Shown piece by piece: positions 9,501 through 16,871 of a stretch of 64,000 nt of DNA. The position numbers and the translations under genes are program-made. The notes beneath the pieces are model-generated. The model saw only the letters and a list, made by a program, of their open reading frames with translations, had not been told where the DNA came from and searched no databases. The DNA is from Brevibacterium moorei. GTDB taxonomy: Bacteria > Actinomycetota > Actinomycetes > Actinomycetales > Brevibacteriaceae. Numbering within the stretch: the stretch's first letter is position 1; every line of letters starts with the position of its first letter. Location: positions 124,001 through 188,000 of the forward strand of contig NZ_JANIJX010000003.1 of NCBI RefSeq assembly GCF_024580735.1, given 5' to 3'.

Positions 9501-9732
9501 CGTGCTCGCGTTCGCGCACCCGCCTGCGGTATTCGGCTGCCGCCAGCAGACAGTCGGCGCGGTGCCTGCGTCGTTCGACACACCCGGTGAGCGCTGCCGT
9601 CAGCGGTCCCGAGAGGCTGAACAGGAGGAACCACCACATGCCCGTGGTCAGCGCCAGGACGACACCCAACAGGGCGGGTACCAGGTACAGCAGCCAGTGC
9701 GCACGGGTGGGCTCCGGGACCGGGCGCAGCAC
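6568..9732 (-). CDS. FtsK/SpoIIIE (EccC/EssC-like) ATPase, C-terminal part of a gene split by a G18 tract
   Basis: 1,054-residue open frame. Two membrane helices near residues 13-50 (LLYLVPALLGVVLAL and WWFLLFSLSGPLTAAL) are followed by an FtsK/SpoIIIE ATPase with Walker A AGTTGSGKSVFLQ, Walker B VVLMIDEFQ and the ATQRP motif, then a second, degenerate ATPase module (GGHGRGRSTAL). The FHA-membrane-FtsK-FtsK order is that of EssC/EccC motors of type VII secretion, but no WXG100 gene is in the window. The GTG at 9732 has no ribosome site; the real N terminus is the FHA part at 9735-10349, which is out of frame because of the G18 run at 9759-9776. A run of 16 or 19 would join them. A pilin-like stretch lies antisense at 7061-7120. 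Confidence 0.85.
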   Translation of the reverse strand: MLRPVPEPTRAHWLLYLVPALLGVVLALTTGMWWFLLFSLSGPLTAALTGCVERRRHRADCLLAAAEYRRRVREREHDIDRLCHELHELSSTRRAPPGHVELGYGTVAAAHGMTIGESDPQDLPQPLRGHSELLPPAPRRPGIRLDGRWHPLLEQVPVRIDLADGLRVTGPADTVTALVRSLLLQSLADRVLSTPPPPAAAGGHRSEQRTALYVHGERMPDFLAGVDAILCPCTGRVVSCVGAAVAGIHLFLSSTGIDLWRGTGQAGHTETAGPAGGELWRLECSTDRSLLTGERPGPADWSIVIDGPVDLRLVRPELFAVSWPRWSTGTPAWEQPVELGDVLSGPPGPVPTAAVPIGVGKDGAIALDLFGQGPHALVAGTTGSGKSVFLQTWATALAAALSPEELRLVLVDFKGGAAFAPLAALPHVDSVTSDLSGRLAVRALRAVRAEVTRREAVLAASGASDIDAHNAAVDTADGSGPGHLPRVVLMIDEFQALIDDDPGGVALLESLTALGRSLGIHCVLATQRPAGVVTARMKANINLRIALRVRDPQDSLEVVDCPAAAELDPDRPGLGVIAAGAGVRSFHSAHVDFTRVPGPEMLRIRDLHSGEETSIPLPGTEGHGLWEQLTGPAARTSADRAGAHSIVPPPLPAELPATDPLQLGSVEDPRSPGAEPWCYAGGDLLITGGHGRGRSTALRTFVQAACSSLRAPAIIVADPVPGRGSTRGSDAVPCAVHIDPARTDLLEYLVGLLTGARPIGPLVLALDDWEDLLAAPANRGLVERLEHLLTVGVPGSVMGIVAGRRSLSTGPGSSAPHRLIFPTPAPAEAVYYGLQPERFADPSEPGRGVLLTPDGPESGWDAQIARPADGVHDPTTNAAVMTVNGTQPGTSPTAVLRSLLGLESPPEPGAHARPGALLLGTGPLGEAIVWRPDRMGPCLNVRVPPGRVTELGERLRALGPPVETAGLAGQAGPTARSAGTATGDSPRVMLTAHGWQPPFGSDFMAAVGLGPTLLLWPRGAGDLFVDGRRSLPRLHGADGWFVDESRAVPIDLVI
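7061..7120 (+). repeat. 60-bp copy of the Flp-pilin / attB segment, antisense inside the EccC-like gene
   Basis: These 60 bases match, without gaps, the reconstructed uninterrupted pilin coding strand (54408-54380 joined to 15345-15315, reverse complement) at 50 positions. Read on the + strand it encodes DVPGWVPFTVMTAALVVGSW against the pilin's DVPGWVLITVMTAALVVGLW. About half of the differences are synonymous in the pilin frame. The central GT/AC dinucleotide of the phage attachment core is kept at 7088-7089. There is no start codon with a ribosome site and no pilin similarity outside this stretch. Confidence 0.7.
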
Positions 9733-10349
9733 GGGCCAGTCCGCCGGGCCCTGGCCGCGGGGGGGGGGGGGGGGGGCGCCGAGCCACCACCGGCCGTCGA
9801 GCCCGCCCGCAGCAGGACGAGGGAGTGCCCGACGCGGATCCGGGACACACCGTGGTGGTTCGGCAGCTCCACCGGGGTTCCGGCCTCATCGGTCACGGAG
9901 AAACCGTGGGAGCTGGGCGAGACCGTCAGCGGCGCGCGGCTCAGGTGCGGGTCCGCCAGGGGCAGATCGGAGGGGCCGCGCGCGATCGTCCACGCACGTG
10001 CCGGCAGCGGCAGGATGTGGCCGGAATCGGGGCCGGTGACGACCTCGGCCCGCGGGCCGACAGCCGGCGGGGCGGGTGCGGAGCCCGGGTCCCAGAGGAC
10101 CGTCGCCGCGGCCCTGCCCACCCAGCGGCCCCAGGTCTCGCCGGTGTCCGGCACGACGGTGCCCGAAGTGGTGTGCCCGGTCGCGGTGTGCCCCGCCCCG
10201 GGACGATCGTTGGCCTGTGAGGTTGGAGGTGGGCGGTGGCGGGCCGTCAGCACGTGGGCGAGCACTTCGGCGACGGGACGACCGGCGGGCGCGTCGACGC
10301 ACAGGGCGCGCAGGGCGAAGGGAGAGCGGAGGAGGACGATCTGTTCCAT
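9648..10349 (-). CDS. FHA-domain N-terminal part of the EccC/EssC-like ATPase (frame ends out of register after the G tract)
   Basis: Start ATG at 10349 (MEQIVLLRSPFALRAL). The first about 100 residues resemble the N-terminal domain of FHA/FtsK proteins. Residues about 110-195 form an FHA domain: WTIARGPSDLPLADPHLSRAP carries the R-x(n)-S-R phosphothreonine-reading pattern and NHHGVSRIRVGHSLVLL closes it. The frame then reads the G18 tract (C18 on this strand) as six prolines and continues into residues that match nothing, ending at 9648. Without one base, or with one more, it would continue into the two membrane helices of the 6568-9732 frame. Functional state as sequenced: probably truncated. 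Confidence 0.75.
   Translation of the reverse strand: MEQIVLLRSPFALRALCVDAPAGRPVAEVLAHVLTARHRPPPTSQANDRPGAGHTATGHTTSGTVVPDTGETWGRWVGRAAATVLWDPGSAPAPPAVGPRAEVVTGPDSGHILPLPARAWTIARGPSDLPLADPHLSRAPLTVSPSSHGFSVTDEAGTPVELPNHHGVSRIRVGHSLVLLRAGSTAGGGSAPPPPPPAARARRTGPCCARSRSPPVRTGCCTWYPPCWVSSWR
9759..9776. repeat. Homopolymer of 18 G (C18 on the coding strand) between the FHA and ATPase parts
   Basis: A pure G run of 18 bases sits exactly at the frame break of the FHA-FtsK gene. From the codon phase, tract lengths of 16 or 19 restore one continuous frame reading through proline codons into RGQGPADW and the first membrane helix; 17 and 18 give truncated proteins. Such runs slip during replication and are a known basis of phase variation. 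They are also a common place for sequencing length errors. Confidence 0.95.
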
Positions 10350-10455
10350 GCGCGCACCGTAGACCGGGCCGCCGGCGCGGCGGAAGCCCGGAGAGACGGG
10401 CTGTGGACAACGTCCGCCCGTCCACAGGCGGATGATGCGCCGGTGGCCGGTGGAC

Positions 10456-11337
10456 TCACACGGCGCAGCGGAAGCCCAGATGGGTGCTTGCGGAGTCCTC
10501 CGTCTGCGGTTGTCTGGCCGCCGGCCGGTACCTGTGGCAGTATTCGGGAGCGCACAGGTGGGATCCGCCCTTGACGGTGAAGGTGTGCCGGTCCGGGCCG
10601 AGTGCGGCCGGAGCCGTTGCACAGCAGCTCCCACCGGGGACGGCACCGGGCGAGGTGCCGGCCCGGTCGAAGGGACTGGCCGTCCATTCCCAGACATTGC
10701 CGATCATGTCGAGCAGGCCGAGGCCGTTGGGAGGATAGCTGCCCACCGGTGAGGTGGTCCGCCAGCGCCCGGTGTTGTGGTGGGGGAATTCGCCCTGCCA
10801 GGTGTTGGCCATGATGCGCCCGCCGGGGCGGGGCTCATCGCCCCAGGCGTAGACGGTAGCGGCCCCGGGTCCGCGCGCCGCGTACTCCCATTCGTCCTCA
10901 CTCGGCAGCCGCCTGCCGGCCCAGGCGGCATAGGCCAGGGCGTCGGCGCGGCTGATGTGCACGACAGGGTGCGAGTCCTTGCCGACAAGGTCGTCGTCGG
11001 GACCGTGGGGATGGCGCCAGTCGGCTCCCTGGACCCAGGTCCACCAGCGTTGCCAATCGTCCAGTGGGACCGGCCCGGGGGTTGGGGTGAATACCAGCGA
11101 GCCCGGGGTCCGGCCCGGTCCCAGTGCCAGATCCGGGGGCAGGGGGAGTTCGGCCGTCGTCAGGTAGCCGGTGGCGGCGGTGAAGTCCGCGAACTGGGCG
11201 TTGGTCACCGGATGGGCCTCGAGGCGGAAGGCGGGGATGTGAACCCGTCTGACCGGTTTTTCCTCAGGATAGAAATCCTCGCTGCCGAGTTGTCCACAGC
11301 CGGCCGGTACGTCGATCAGCGCGGTCAGCTCAGACAT
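10456..11337 (-). CDS. Formylglycine-generating enzyme (sulfatase-modifying factor)
   Basis: 293 residues with the SUMF1/FGE fold: GSEDFYPEEKPVRRV near the N terminus, HPVTNAQFADF, DEWEYAARG in the middle, NVWEWT, and the catalytic GGSHLCAPEYCHRYRPAAR with the paired cysteines in a C-x4-C arrangement as in known copper-dependent FGEs, ending LGFRCAV. It oxidises the sulfatase active-site Cys to formylglycine. The start at 11337 (MSELTALIDVP) overlaps the end of the sulfatase by 8 bp, implying translational coupling; an alternative ATG at 11346 is possible. Its substrate is surely the adjacent Cys-type sulfatase. Confidence 0.92.
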   Translation of the reverse strand: MSELTALIDVPAGCGQLGSEDFYPEEKPVRRVHIPAFRLEAHPVTNAQFADFTAATGYLTTAELPLPPDLALGPGRTPGSLVFTPTPGPVPLDDWQRWWTWVQGADWRHPHGPDDDLVGKDSHPVVHISRADALAYAAWAGRRLPSEDEWEYAARGPGAATVYAWGDEPRPGGRIMANTWQGEFPHHNTGRWRTTSPVGSYPPNGLGLLDMIGNVWEWTASPFDRAGTSPGAVPGGSCCATAPAALGPDRHTFTVKGGSHLCAPEYCHRYRPAARQPQTEDSASTHLGFRCAV

Positions 11338-12961
11338 GGCGGGCATCGTCGATGACCTGTTCGGCGTCGGAGAGCCAGCCGATCTGGTGCCAGTCGCCGT
11401 CGGGTCCGGGCCAGTCATTGACCCCGTCGGGTCCCGGTGTGGAACGGCCCCGACGGATCCGTTCGGCCAGTAGTTCGGTGAGTTCGGAGACGAGCAGTGG
11501 GTGCGCGGCGATGACGTTGTCGGTTTCCCCGGGATCGCTTACCAGGTTGTAGAGCTGGGCGGGCTCATAGGACGTGGTGGTGTGCGGGTCCTTGAGCACA
11601 TCCATGCCGTCTCCGGTGGTGACGAACTCGAGCTTCCAATCACCGCGGCGGATGGCCAGGCCGCCACCGCCGGAACTGGAGATCAGGTCGGGGCGCACGG
11701 CCTCGTCGCCGCCCAACCACAGTGGGAGGTTCGATATCGAATCCTCGGCGGCGTCCTCGGGCACTGCCACGTCCAGGATCTGCGCGAAAGTGGCGAACAG
11801 GTCGCTGTGGGCGACGGTTCGGTCACTGGTCGTTCCCGGGGCCACTGTGCCGGGCCAGCGGATCACCGTCGGTTCGCGATGGCCGCCCTCCCAGATATCG
11901 GATTTGTGCCCGCGCCAGCCGTTCGAGGGATCGTGGCCCTGGGCGGCCAGGGTCTCGAAGCCCGCAACGCCCGATGGCCCGTTGTCCGAGGTGAAGACGA
12001 TGATGGTGTTCCCTCCGGCACCGGCGGCATCGATCCGGTCGACCAGCTGGCCCACGTAGTCGTCGAGCTGGAGTACCCAGTCGCCATAGGGGCCTTTGCC
12101 ACTGGCGCCCCTGTACTCGGCATCGGGGATGACGGGCCCGTGTACGAGATGGCTGGGTACGTAGAGGAACCACGGGGTATCCGGATCGGCCAGGAACCCG
12201 TCGAGCACGTCGAGCGCCCTGGCCTGGAAGTCGGAGGCGACACGGCCGATGTCGTAGCCGGGGACCATCGGACCCTTTTGGATCTGCTGCTGTTGGGAGT
12301 CCGTCACCCGGTCGAGGTTGAATTGGTCGCCTGCGAAGACGCTGGGTACGCCCTGGGGCATGCCGTTTTCGAGGTAGACGTAGGGTGGCTGGTCCAGGCT
12401 GGCCGCCGTGATGAAGGAGTAATCGAATCCCACTTGGTTCGGGCCGCGGCGCACGGGCTGCATGTAGTCGATGTCCAGGCCCTCGACATGCCACATATCG
12501 CGGGCTGCGAAGTCTCCGTTGCGGCCCATCCGGTTGGCGGGTTCCGGGTGTTCGTCCGCTGACAGGCCGAAGGCGTCGTAGTCGTTTCCGGAATCCTTGA
12601 GATGCCAGTCCAGCCCCAGATGCCACTTGCCGACCACGGCGGTGCGGTAGCCGTTGTCCTGCAGCAGCCGGGGCAGGGTCGGCCGGTCCGCCTCGACCAG
12701 GGCCATGGAGTCCCCTGGCAGGACCAGGCTTTTCAGCCGCGAGCGCCAGTTGTACCGGCCCGTCAGGGCGGCGTAGCGGCTGGGCGTGCACAGGGAACTC
12801 GTCGCGTGGGAATCGGTCATCCGCAGTCCCTGGGCGGCCAGGGCGTCGATGTGGCCGGTGTGCCAGCCGGCGTGGGGATTGAAGCAGGAGACGTCGCCCT
12901 GGCCCAGATCGTCGGCCAGGATGAACAGGATGTTGGGGGACTGTGATGGGGTGTCCGGCAT
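11330..12961 (-). CDS. Cys-type sulfatase (arylsulfatase family, alkaline-phosphatase superfamily)
   Basis: 543 residues. ILFILADDLG (residues 11-20) supplies metal-binding aspartates; Cys58 in SSLCTPSRYAALTGRY is the C-x-P-S-R site that FGE converts to formylglycine; VVGKWHLG and TSDNGP are further family motifs (lysine/histidine and the late Asp-Asn metal pair). There is no signal peptide, so it appears cytoplasmic. A much longer open frame extends upstream but it runs antisense through the transporter gene; AAAGGTGAG before the ATG at 12961 fixes the start. Operon with FGE, divergent from a BASS transporter. The exact sulfate ester is unknown. Confidence 0.93.
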   Translation of the reverse strand: MPDTPSQSPNILFILADDLGQGDVSCFNPHAGWHTGHIDALAAQGLRMTDSHATSSLCTPSRYAALTGRYNWRSRLKSLVLPGDSMALVEADRPTLPRLLQDNGYRTAVVGKWHLGLDWHLKDSGNDYDAFGLSADEHPEPANRMGRNGDFAARDMWHVEGLDIDYMQPVRRGPNQVGFDYSFITAASLDQPPYVYLENGMPQGVPSVFAGDQFNLDRVTDSQQQQIQKGPMVPGYDIGRVASDFQARALDVLDGFLADPDTPWFLYVPSHLVHGPVIPDAEYRGASGKGPYGDWVLQLDDYVGQLVDRIDAAGAGGNTIIVFTSDNGPSGVAGFETLAAQGHDPSNGWRGHKSDIWEGGHREPTVIRWPGTVAPGTTSDRTVAHSDLFATFAQILDVAVPEDAAEDSISNLPLWLGGDEAVRPDLISSSGGGGLAIRRGDWKLEFVTTGDGMDVLKDPHTTTSYEPAQLYNLVSDPGETDNVIAAHPLLVSELTELLAERIRRGRSTPGPDGVNDWPGPDGDWHQIGWLSDAEQVIDDARHV

Positions 12962-12974
12962 GATGCTCACCTTT

Positions 12975-13018
12975 GTGTACTGGTATTTACTGCTGGTATT
13001 TTCCCGACACCTGTACAC
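12975..13018. promoter_or_regulatory. Divergent promoter region with inverted and direct repeats
   Basis: The 102-bp region between sulfatase and transporter holds GTGTACTGG (12975-12983) and its near-complement CCTGTACAC (13010-13018), and between them the word CTGGTATTT twice, 15 bases apart. Placement between divergent starts suggests an operator for a regulator controlling both genes. No regulator gene is adjacent, so the binder is unknown. Confidence 0.4.
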
Positions 13019-13063
13019 TATCGTGGGAGATCCGTATTCGGCATATGAACTTGAAAGATTAAC

Positions 13064-13981
13064 ATGCTGCACTTCCTCCAGGTGGCCGTCGGCTGGCTGA
13101 CTCCCGTCTTCGTCGTCAGCAGCATGCTCAACGTCGGCCTGACCCAGCATCCCCTGAAGATCGTGGCCCATCTGCGCAATTGGCGCTTCCTGGTGCGGAT
13201 GCTCATCGTCAGTTTCCTGGTGGTGCCGGCGCTGATGATCCTGGCCGCCGATGTCCTCCACGTCGAAGAGGTCTATCGGATCGGCCTGGTGCTCTTCGCC
13301 TGTGCGGCGGGGGCGCCCCTGTTGATCAAGCTGACGGTGCAGAGCCATAACACCGTGGCCCTGGGGGCGACGGTCCAGCTCGTTCTGATGGTGGCCACGA
13401 TCGTGTTCCTGCCCTTCCTCCTGCCGTTGTTCCTCGGCGATGTCACGGTCGACAGCTGGGCGATGACGAAGTCCCTGGTGGAGCAGATGGTGTTGCCGAT
13501 GGCCGTGGGCATGCTGTTGCTGTGCTTCGCCCGAAAGGTCACGGCGGTGGTGCAGCCATGGGTGGCGCGGATCAGCAGTATCGCGCTGTATGCGATGCTC
13601 GCGGCCTCGGTCATCGGGCACGCCCCGGCGATGGTCGATCCCGGTCTGTGGGTGGCCATCGTGGCCGGCGTGGTCGCCCTGTTGTTGTCGTTCTTCCTGG
13701 GCTATGGCAACGGCCAGGGCCGTCGGGAGCTCTCCGAGATCGGCGCCCTGGGCACCGCGCAGCGCAACACCGCGGCCGCGATGATCGTGGCCCAGGGGAA
13801 TTTCGAGGACCCGCGGGTGTTCATCGTCGTCGCATTGCTCAACACCTTCATGATGTTCATCCTGATGGTCCACGCCGCGCTGTTCGCCAAGGACGTCGAC
13901 ATGGTGTTGTTCGAACCGCTGATGGCCGATGAGCCGACCGTCCCCACCGGCACTGGGGCGCCGGCCGGGCCTGCGAAGTAG
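13064..13981 (+). CDS. BASS-family (bile acid:Na+ symporter-like) membrane transporter
   Basis: 305 residues with about nine or ten hydrophobic helices and the pattern of the bile-acid/arsenite/organic-anion symporter superfamily (FACAAGAPLLIKLTVQS in the first repeat; GTAQRNTAAAMIVAQGN in the second). It is an inner-membrane carrier. Divergent from the sulfatase-FGE pair, it may import a sulfated organic anion for desulfation, or carry the product; this is inferred from position. Start ATG at 13064; the ribosome site (GAAAGA) is weak. Confidence 0.75.
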   Translation: MLHFLQVAVGWLTPVFVVSSMLNVGLTQHPLKIVAHLRNWRFLVRMLIVSFLVVPALMILAADVLHVEEVYRIGLVLFACAAGAPLLIKLTVQSHNTVALGATVQLVLMVATIVFLPFLLPLFLGDVTVDSWAMTKSLVEQMVLPMAVGMLLLCFARKVTAVVQPWVARISSIALYAMLAASVIGHAPAMVDPGLWVAIVAGVVALLLSFFLGYGNGQGRRELSEIGALGTAQRNTAAAMIVAQGNFEDPRVFIVVALLNTFMMFILMVHAALFAKDVDMVLFEPLMADEPTVPTGTGAPAGPAK

Positions 13982-14007
13982 CCCCGTACGGATCCGGTGT
14001 GGCGGTC

Positions 14008-14427
14008 TCAGCGCCGCAGCCCGCCGCGCGAGCTCGCCGAGACTTCCAGTGTGATGCCGCGTGGAGTCAGTGGTGCGATGAGCACCGGACGGTAGTGCGC
14101 CTTGATGCGCACCTCGATAGAGGCGCCATGGGCGCTGCCGCGCACGGTGGTTGCGCTCAACCGCGGATCGGCGGCGGTGCGGGTCACGAAGCGCTTGGCG
14201 GCGGCTTCGACGCCGGCGTCCGTGAAATCGATCGAAGGAGCGTCACCCGTCCCCGGTTCGAAGGATTCGGCGGCGGCCAGTACGGCGGAGTCGGCGATGG
14301 CGTGCAGCCGGGCGCGGGCCAGATAGATATCGGTGATCTGTACGGCGAGCACGATGAACAGCAGGCCGATCGTGGTGAACCCGATGATGAGCGGCAGTGT
14401 CGAGCCGCGGTCGTCTACGGGCTTCAT
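14008..14427 (-). CDS. TadE/TadG-like pseudopilin protein
   Basis: 139 residues: RGSTLPLIIGFTTIGLLFIVLAVQITD is the single N-terminal membrane helix with the preceding charged RG motif typical of TadE-like minor pilins, followed by LARARLHAIADSAVLAAAESF (TadG/Rv3654c-like). Last gene of the leftward tad operon; it overlaps the preceding TadE gene by 4 bp (ATGA). Likely a minor subunit of the Flp pilus. Confidence 0.8.
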   Translation of the reverse strand: MKPVDDRGSTLPLIIGFTTIGLLFIVLAVQITDIYLARARLHAIADSAVLAAAESFEPGTGDAPSIDFTDAGVEAAAKRFVTRTAADPRLSATTVRGSAHGASIEVRIKAHYRPVLIAPLTPRGITLEVSASSRGGLRR

Positions 14428-14855
14428 CGGAACCCACTCGGGGAGTCGGCACCGCTGCGCGCTATCTGGTCGGTGTGCGAGGCGCGCACCGTGACGGTGC
14501 CGGGGCCCTCGCGTCCGAAGATCAGCGCGACTCCTGGCAGAGGCACTCTGAGCGCCACCCGGGCGGTGACCAGGGTACCGGCGGCCCGGCAGTCTGTTTC
14601 GCAGTCGGTGGACAGGTCCAGGCCGGCGTGCGTGACGCCGAAGTCGGCGAAGTGCATGCGCGCGAGTTCGTGCGCCGTGGCCGAGGCCACCTCCGGAGTA
14701 CGGGCGGCGGCCCTGGCGGCGTCCACCGCGGTCGCCTGGGCCGCCATGGACGCCGCCTGGATCTGTGCGAAGGCCACCAACAGGTAGATCAGCGGGATCA
14801 GCAGGACCACCGAGCCGAAAATGAACTCCACGGGTGCGCTGCCGCGATCTCTCAT
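14424..14855 (-). CDS. TadE-family pilus assembly protein
   Basis: 143 residues. DRGSAPVEFIFGSVVLLIPLIYLL is the TadE signature: the E of VEF after a short basic leader, then one membrane helix. The extracytoplasmic part holds a C-x3-C pair (TDCETDC). Start overlaps the previous gene by 4 bp, giving a tightly coupled trio. Expected to be processed by a prepilin peptidase, which is not in the window. Confidence 0.85.
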   Translation of the reverse strand: MRDRGSAPVEFIFGSVVLLIPLIYLLVAFAQIQAASMAAQATAVDAARAAARTPEVASATAHELARMHFADFGVTHAGLDLSTDCETDCRAAGTLVTARVALRVPLPGVALIFGREGPGTVTVRASHTDQIARSGADSPSGFR

Positions 14856-15238
14856 CGTCGGCCCTCCTGTGGATCCTCGGCCAGGGACCGGGCCGAAATC
14901 TCCCAGAGCCGTGGTCCGACCGGACCGATCAGGGGCACCGGCACCCGGACCGTCACGGTGACGATCCGCCCCGGGCCCGGCGCGTCGACGGTGATGTCGC
15001 GGGCATAGGCCTCGCCCAGGGACACCGAAAGCAGTTCACGGGCCGTATCGCGTCCCGCCGCGCCGCCCTGGTCGGCCAGGCCTGCCGTGCGCGCGCCGCT
15101 CAATGCGGAATCGATCACGGTATTGCGCACGTGCACCGCGAAGCCGATCTGCAGGACGGCGGCGAAGATCAGCGACAGCAGGCCGGCCACCAGGGCGAAC
15201 TCGGCGACGGCCGAACCCCGGTCCTCGCGCAGCCTCAT
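14852..15238 (-). CDS. TadE-family pilus assembly protein
   Basis: 128 residues. EDRGSAVAEFALVAGLLSLIFAAVLQIGF carries the TadE leader with the conserved Glu and one membrane helix. It is the first intact gene downstream of the broken pilin gene, 7 bp after its stop. In the lysogen this gene and the next two are cut off from the tad promoter upstream of cpaF by 39 kb of phage DNA, so their transcription probably depends on phage read-through or stops. Confidence 0.85.
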   Translation of the reverse strand: MRLREDRGSAVAEFALVAGLLSLIFAAVLQIGFAVHVRNTVIDSALSGARTAGLADQGGAAGRDTARELLSVSLGEAYARDITVDAPGPGRIVTVTVRVPVPLIGPVGPRLWEISARSLAEDPQEGRR

Positions 15239-15245
15239 CGTGGCC

Positions 15246-15348
15246 TCACCCCGCCCGCCGGACCTTGTCCATGCTGTCGTTGAAGAACTCGGTGAAGGCC
15301 TGGCCCGCGAGTGCCCATAATCCGACTACCAATGCCGCAGTCATCACC
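15246..15348 (-). pseudogene. Flp pilin, 3' portion, separated from its 5' part by the prophage
   Basis: Read leftward from the attL core, the frame gives MTAALVVGLWALAGQAF followed by a short polar tail ending RRAG and a stop at 15246-15248. It is the second half of the pilin transmembrane helix and its C terminus. Joined at ACC with 54380-54540 it makes an 86-residue Flp-type pilin with no frame disruption (261 nt in all). As it stands it has no start codon of its own with a ribosome site. Confidence 0.88.
15346..15348. other. attL core (phage/host junction, left)
   Basis: The 3-bp word ACC at the left junction is shared with the right junction. Host pilin sequence lies to its left and phage sequence (CATGACAGTCTC arm) to its right. 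Boundaries were set by requiring that the host halves rejoin to the Flp consensus (ITVMTAALVVG) and that the phage halves form a symmetric attP with central AC. Confidence 0.75.
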
Positions 15349-15371
15349 ATGACAGTCTCGTGAGGCTTCCG

Positions 15372-16805
15372 CTACTCATCTTCTGTCCACGCTGGCACGA
15401 TCCGGATCGTACCGGCTGGCTTCCTGGGGGTGACGACTACTACGCGGATGAGGCGGGACAGGGCCTCCCTACGCTGGGTGACGGGGAGTACATCCCAGTG
15501 TGTCAGGATGTCCCGAGCGGCTGCAGACATGTCCACTGGCAGTCGTGCCCGCTCCGCCGCGGCCGCAGACCTCCGACTCGCCAGATCCGACAGATCGGCC
15601 TCCATCTCGTCGACAGCCCCCTGATAGGCGCCATGCGTGATAGCACCCTGCGCCAGGAGCACCGTGAGATGGGCACGGCTCTGCCCCAGCCGGTGGATCT
15701 GCCGGTCCATGTCGGCCACATCGGCCACGATTCGTGTCCGCCGCTGCTCTGCTGCTGCAGCTGCAGTCGTCGCATGATCTAGGTCGTCGGCCAGCCGGCG
15801 CAGCCAGTCCAGCACTGCCCGTTCCACATAGTTCGCGTTGACATACCCGCCACGATGGGTGTTCTTCTCGCTGGACTGCCTGCACCGATACTGGGACCGT
15901 TCCTGGGGAGTCCCACGCCGCCGGGTCCCTCCCGTCATCATGCCGCCGCATGCGCAGCGGATGAACCCGGAAAGTAGGTAGGGGGAGCGGGCCACGTTTC
16001 GCGGTCCAGACTGTTGCTTGCGGCGCCGCGCGAGGTACGCCTCCCATTCCTGAGGAGTGATCACGGCTTCCTGAACGCCAGGGAGAAGCTCGCCATGTGA
16101 GCGGATGAACCCGGCTCCGAACCCAGTATCAAGACAGCGGATGAGAGTACGCCGTGACCAGAGGGAATCCACGGAGTGGCCGTATCCGCTGGCAGGGTGA
16201 AGGCCCAAGCCGTTGAGCCACTCCACAATCGGGCCGGAGCTCTCACCGGAGACGAACCGCCTGTAGGCCTCCGCCAGGACGGGCCCGGTCTCAGGGTCAG
16301 GCTCGAACCCCTCACCGGCCCGCCGATACCCGAACCGCGGTTTGCCGTTCGCCGGCAGACCCATCGACACGCGCCGTGCATGGGCCTCCCGCCACTGGTC
16401 CCCGATCCGCTCCGACTCGAACGCCGCAAACTCCACCATCATCCCGCGCGCCAACCGACCATGACTGGTGGACACGTCAATGTCCTCCGTCGCCGACTCG
16501 ATCCGCCCGCCGGCCACACGCACCCGGTCATCCGCCACCGCCCAATCCCGCCGCGACCTCGACAGGCGGGACCATTTCCACAGCACGATCACCTCAGCCT
16601 CATGCTCCTCGATCATCTCCATCGTCTGAACCACCGCCGGCCGCCGCCACGTCCGCCCCGAGATCCCCGGATCCGCCTTCACCGCCACCACCTGATAGCC
16701 GCGCTCCTCACAGTGTCGCCGGCACGCCGACTCCTGCAGCTCCAGACTGATCGACTCCTCCCGCGCCACAGACTGACGCAGATACAAAACTGCCCTATCG
16801 GACAT
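15372..16805 (-). CDS. int: Large serine recombinase (phage integrase)
   Basis: 477 residues. Resolvase catalytic domain at 1-150 with nucleophile Ser12 in LYLRQS and the arginine-rich LWKWSRLSR segment, a recombinase domain at about 160-260 (FGYRRAGEGF, GPIVEWLN), a zinc ribbon (CACGG ... C) near 290-330, and a coiled coil at about 350-420. The layout is that of phiC31/A118-type integrases, which cut at a central dinucleotide of attP and attB without supercoiling. It lies 24 bp from attL, the expected position, and is the last gene of the leftward lysogeny block. Excision would need a directionality factor, which I cannot identify. Confidence 0.96.
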   Translation of the reverse strand: MSDRAVLYLRQSVAREESISLELQESACRRHCEERGYQVVAVKADPGISGRTWRRPAVVQTMEMIEEHEAEVIVLWKWSRLSRSRRDWAVADDRVRVAGGRIESATEDIDVSTSHGRLARGMMVEFAAFESERIGDQWREAHARRVSMGLPANGKPRFGYRRAGEGFEPDPETGPVLAEAYRRFVSGESSGPIVEWLNGLGLHPASGYGHSVDSLWSRRTLIRCLDTGFGAGFIRSHGELLPGVQEAVITPQEWEAYLARRRKQQSGPRNVARSPYLLSGFIRCACGGMMTGGTRRRGTPQERSQYRCRQSSEKNTHRGGYVNANYVERAVLDWLRRLADDLDHATTAAAAAEQRRTRIVADVADMDRQIHRLGQSRAHLTVLLAQGAITHGAYQGAVDEMEADLSDLASRRSAAAAERARLPVDMSAAARDILTHWDVLPVTQRREALSRLIRVVVVTPRKPAGTIRIVPAWTEDE

Positions 16806-16871
16806 GATGGTTCTCCTCGAAAATGGGGTGCGCGAACACCGCCACGGGCAGGGCCCGGGCGCTCGCAGTGG

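Noticed and set aside
11330..13873. 847-residue leftward frame covering sulfatase and transporter
   Set aside because: The first 300 residues are low-complexity antisense of the transporter gene; the sulfatase start at 12961 has a clear ribosome site.
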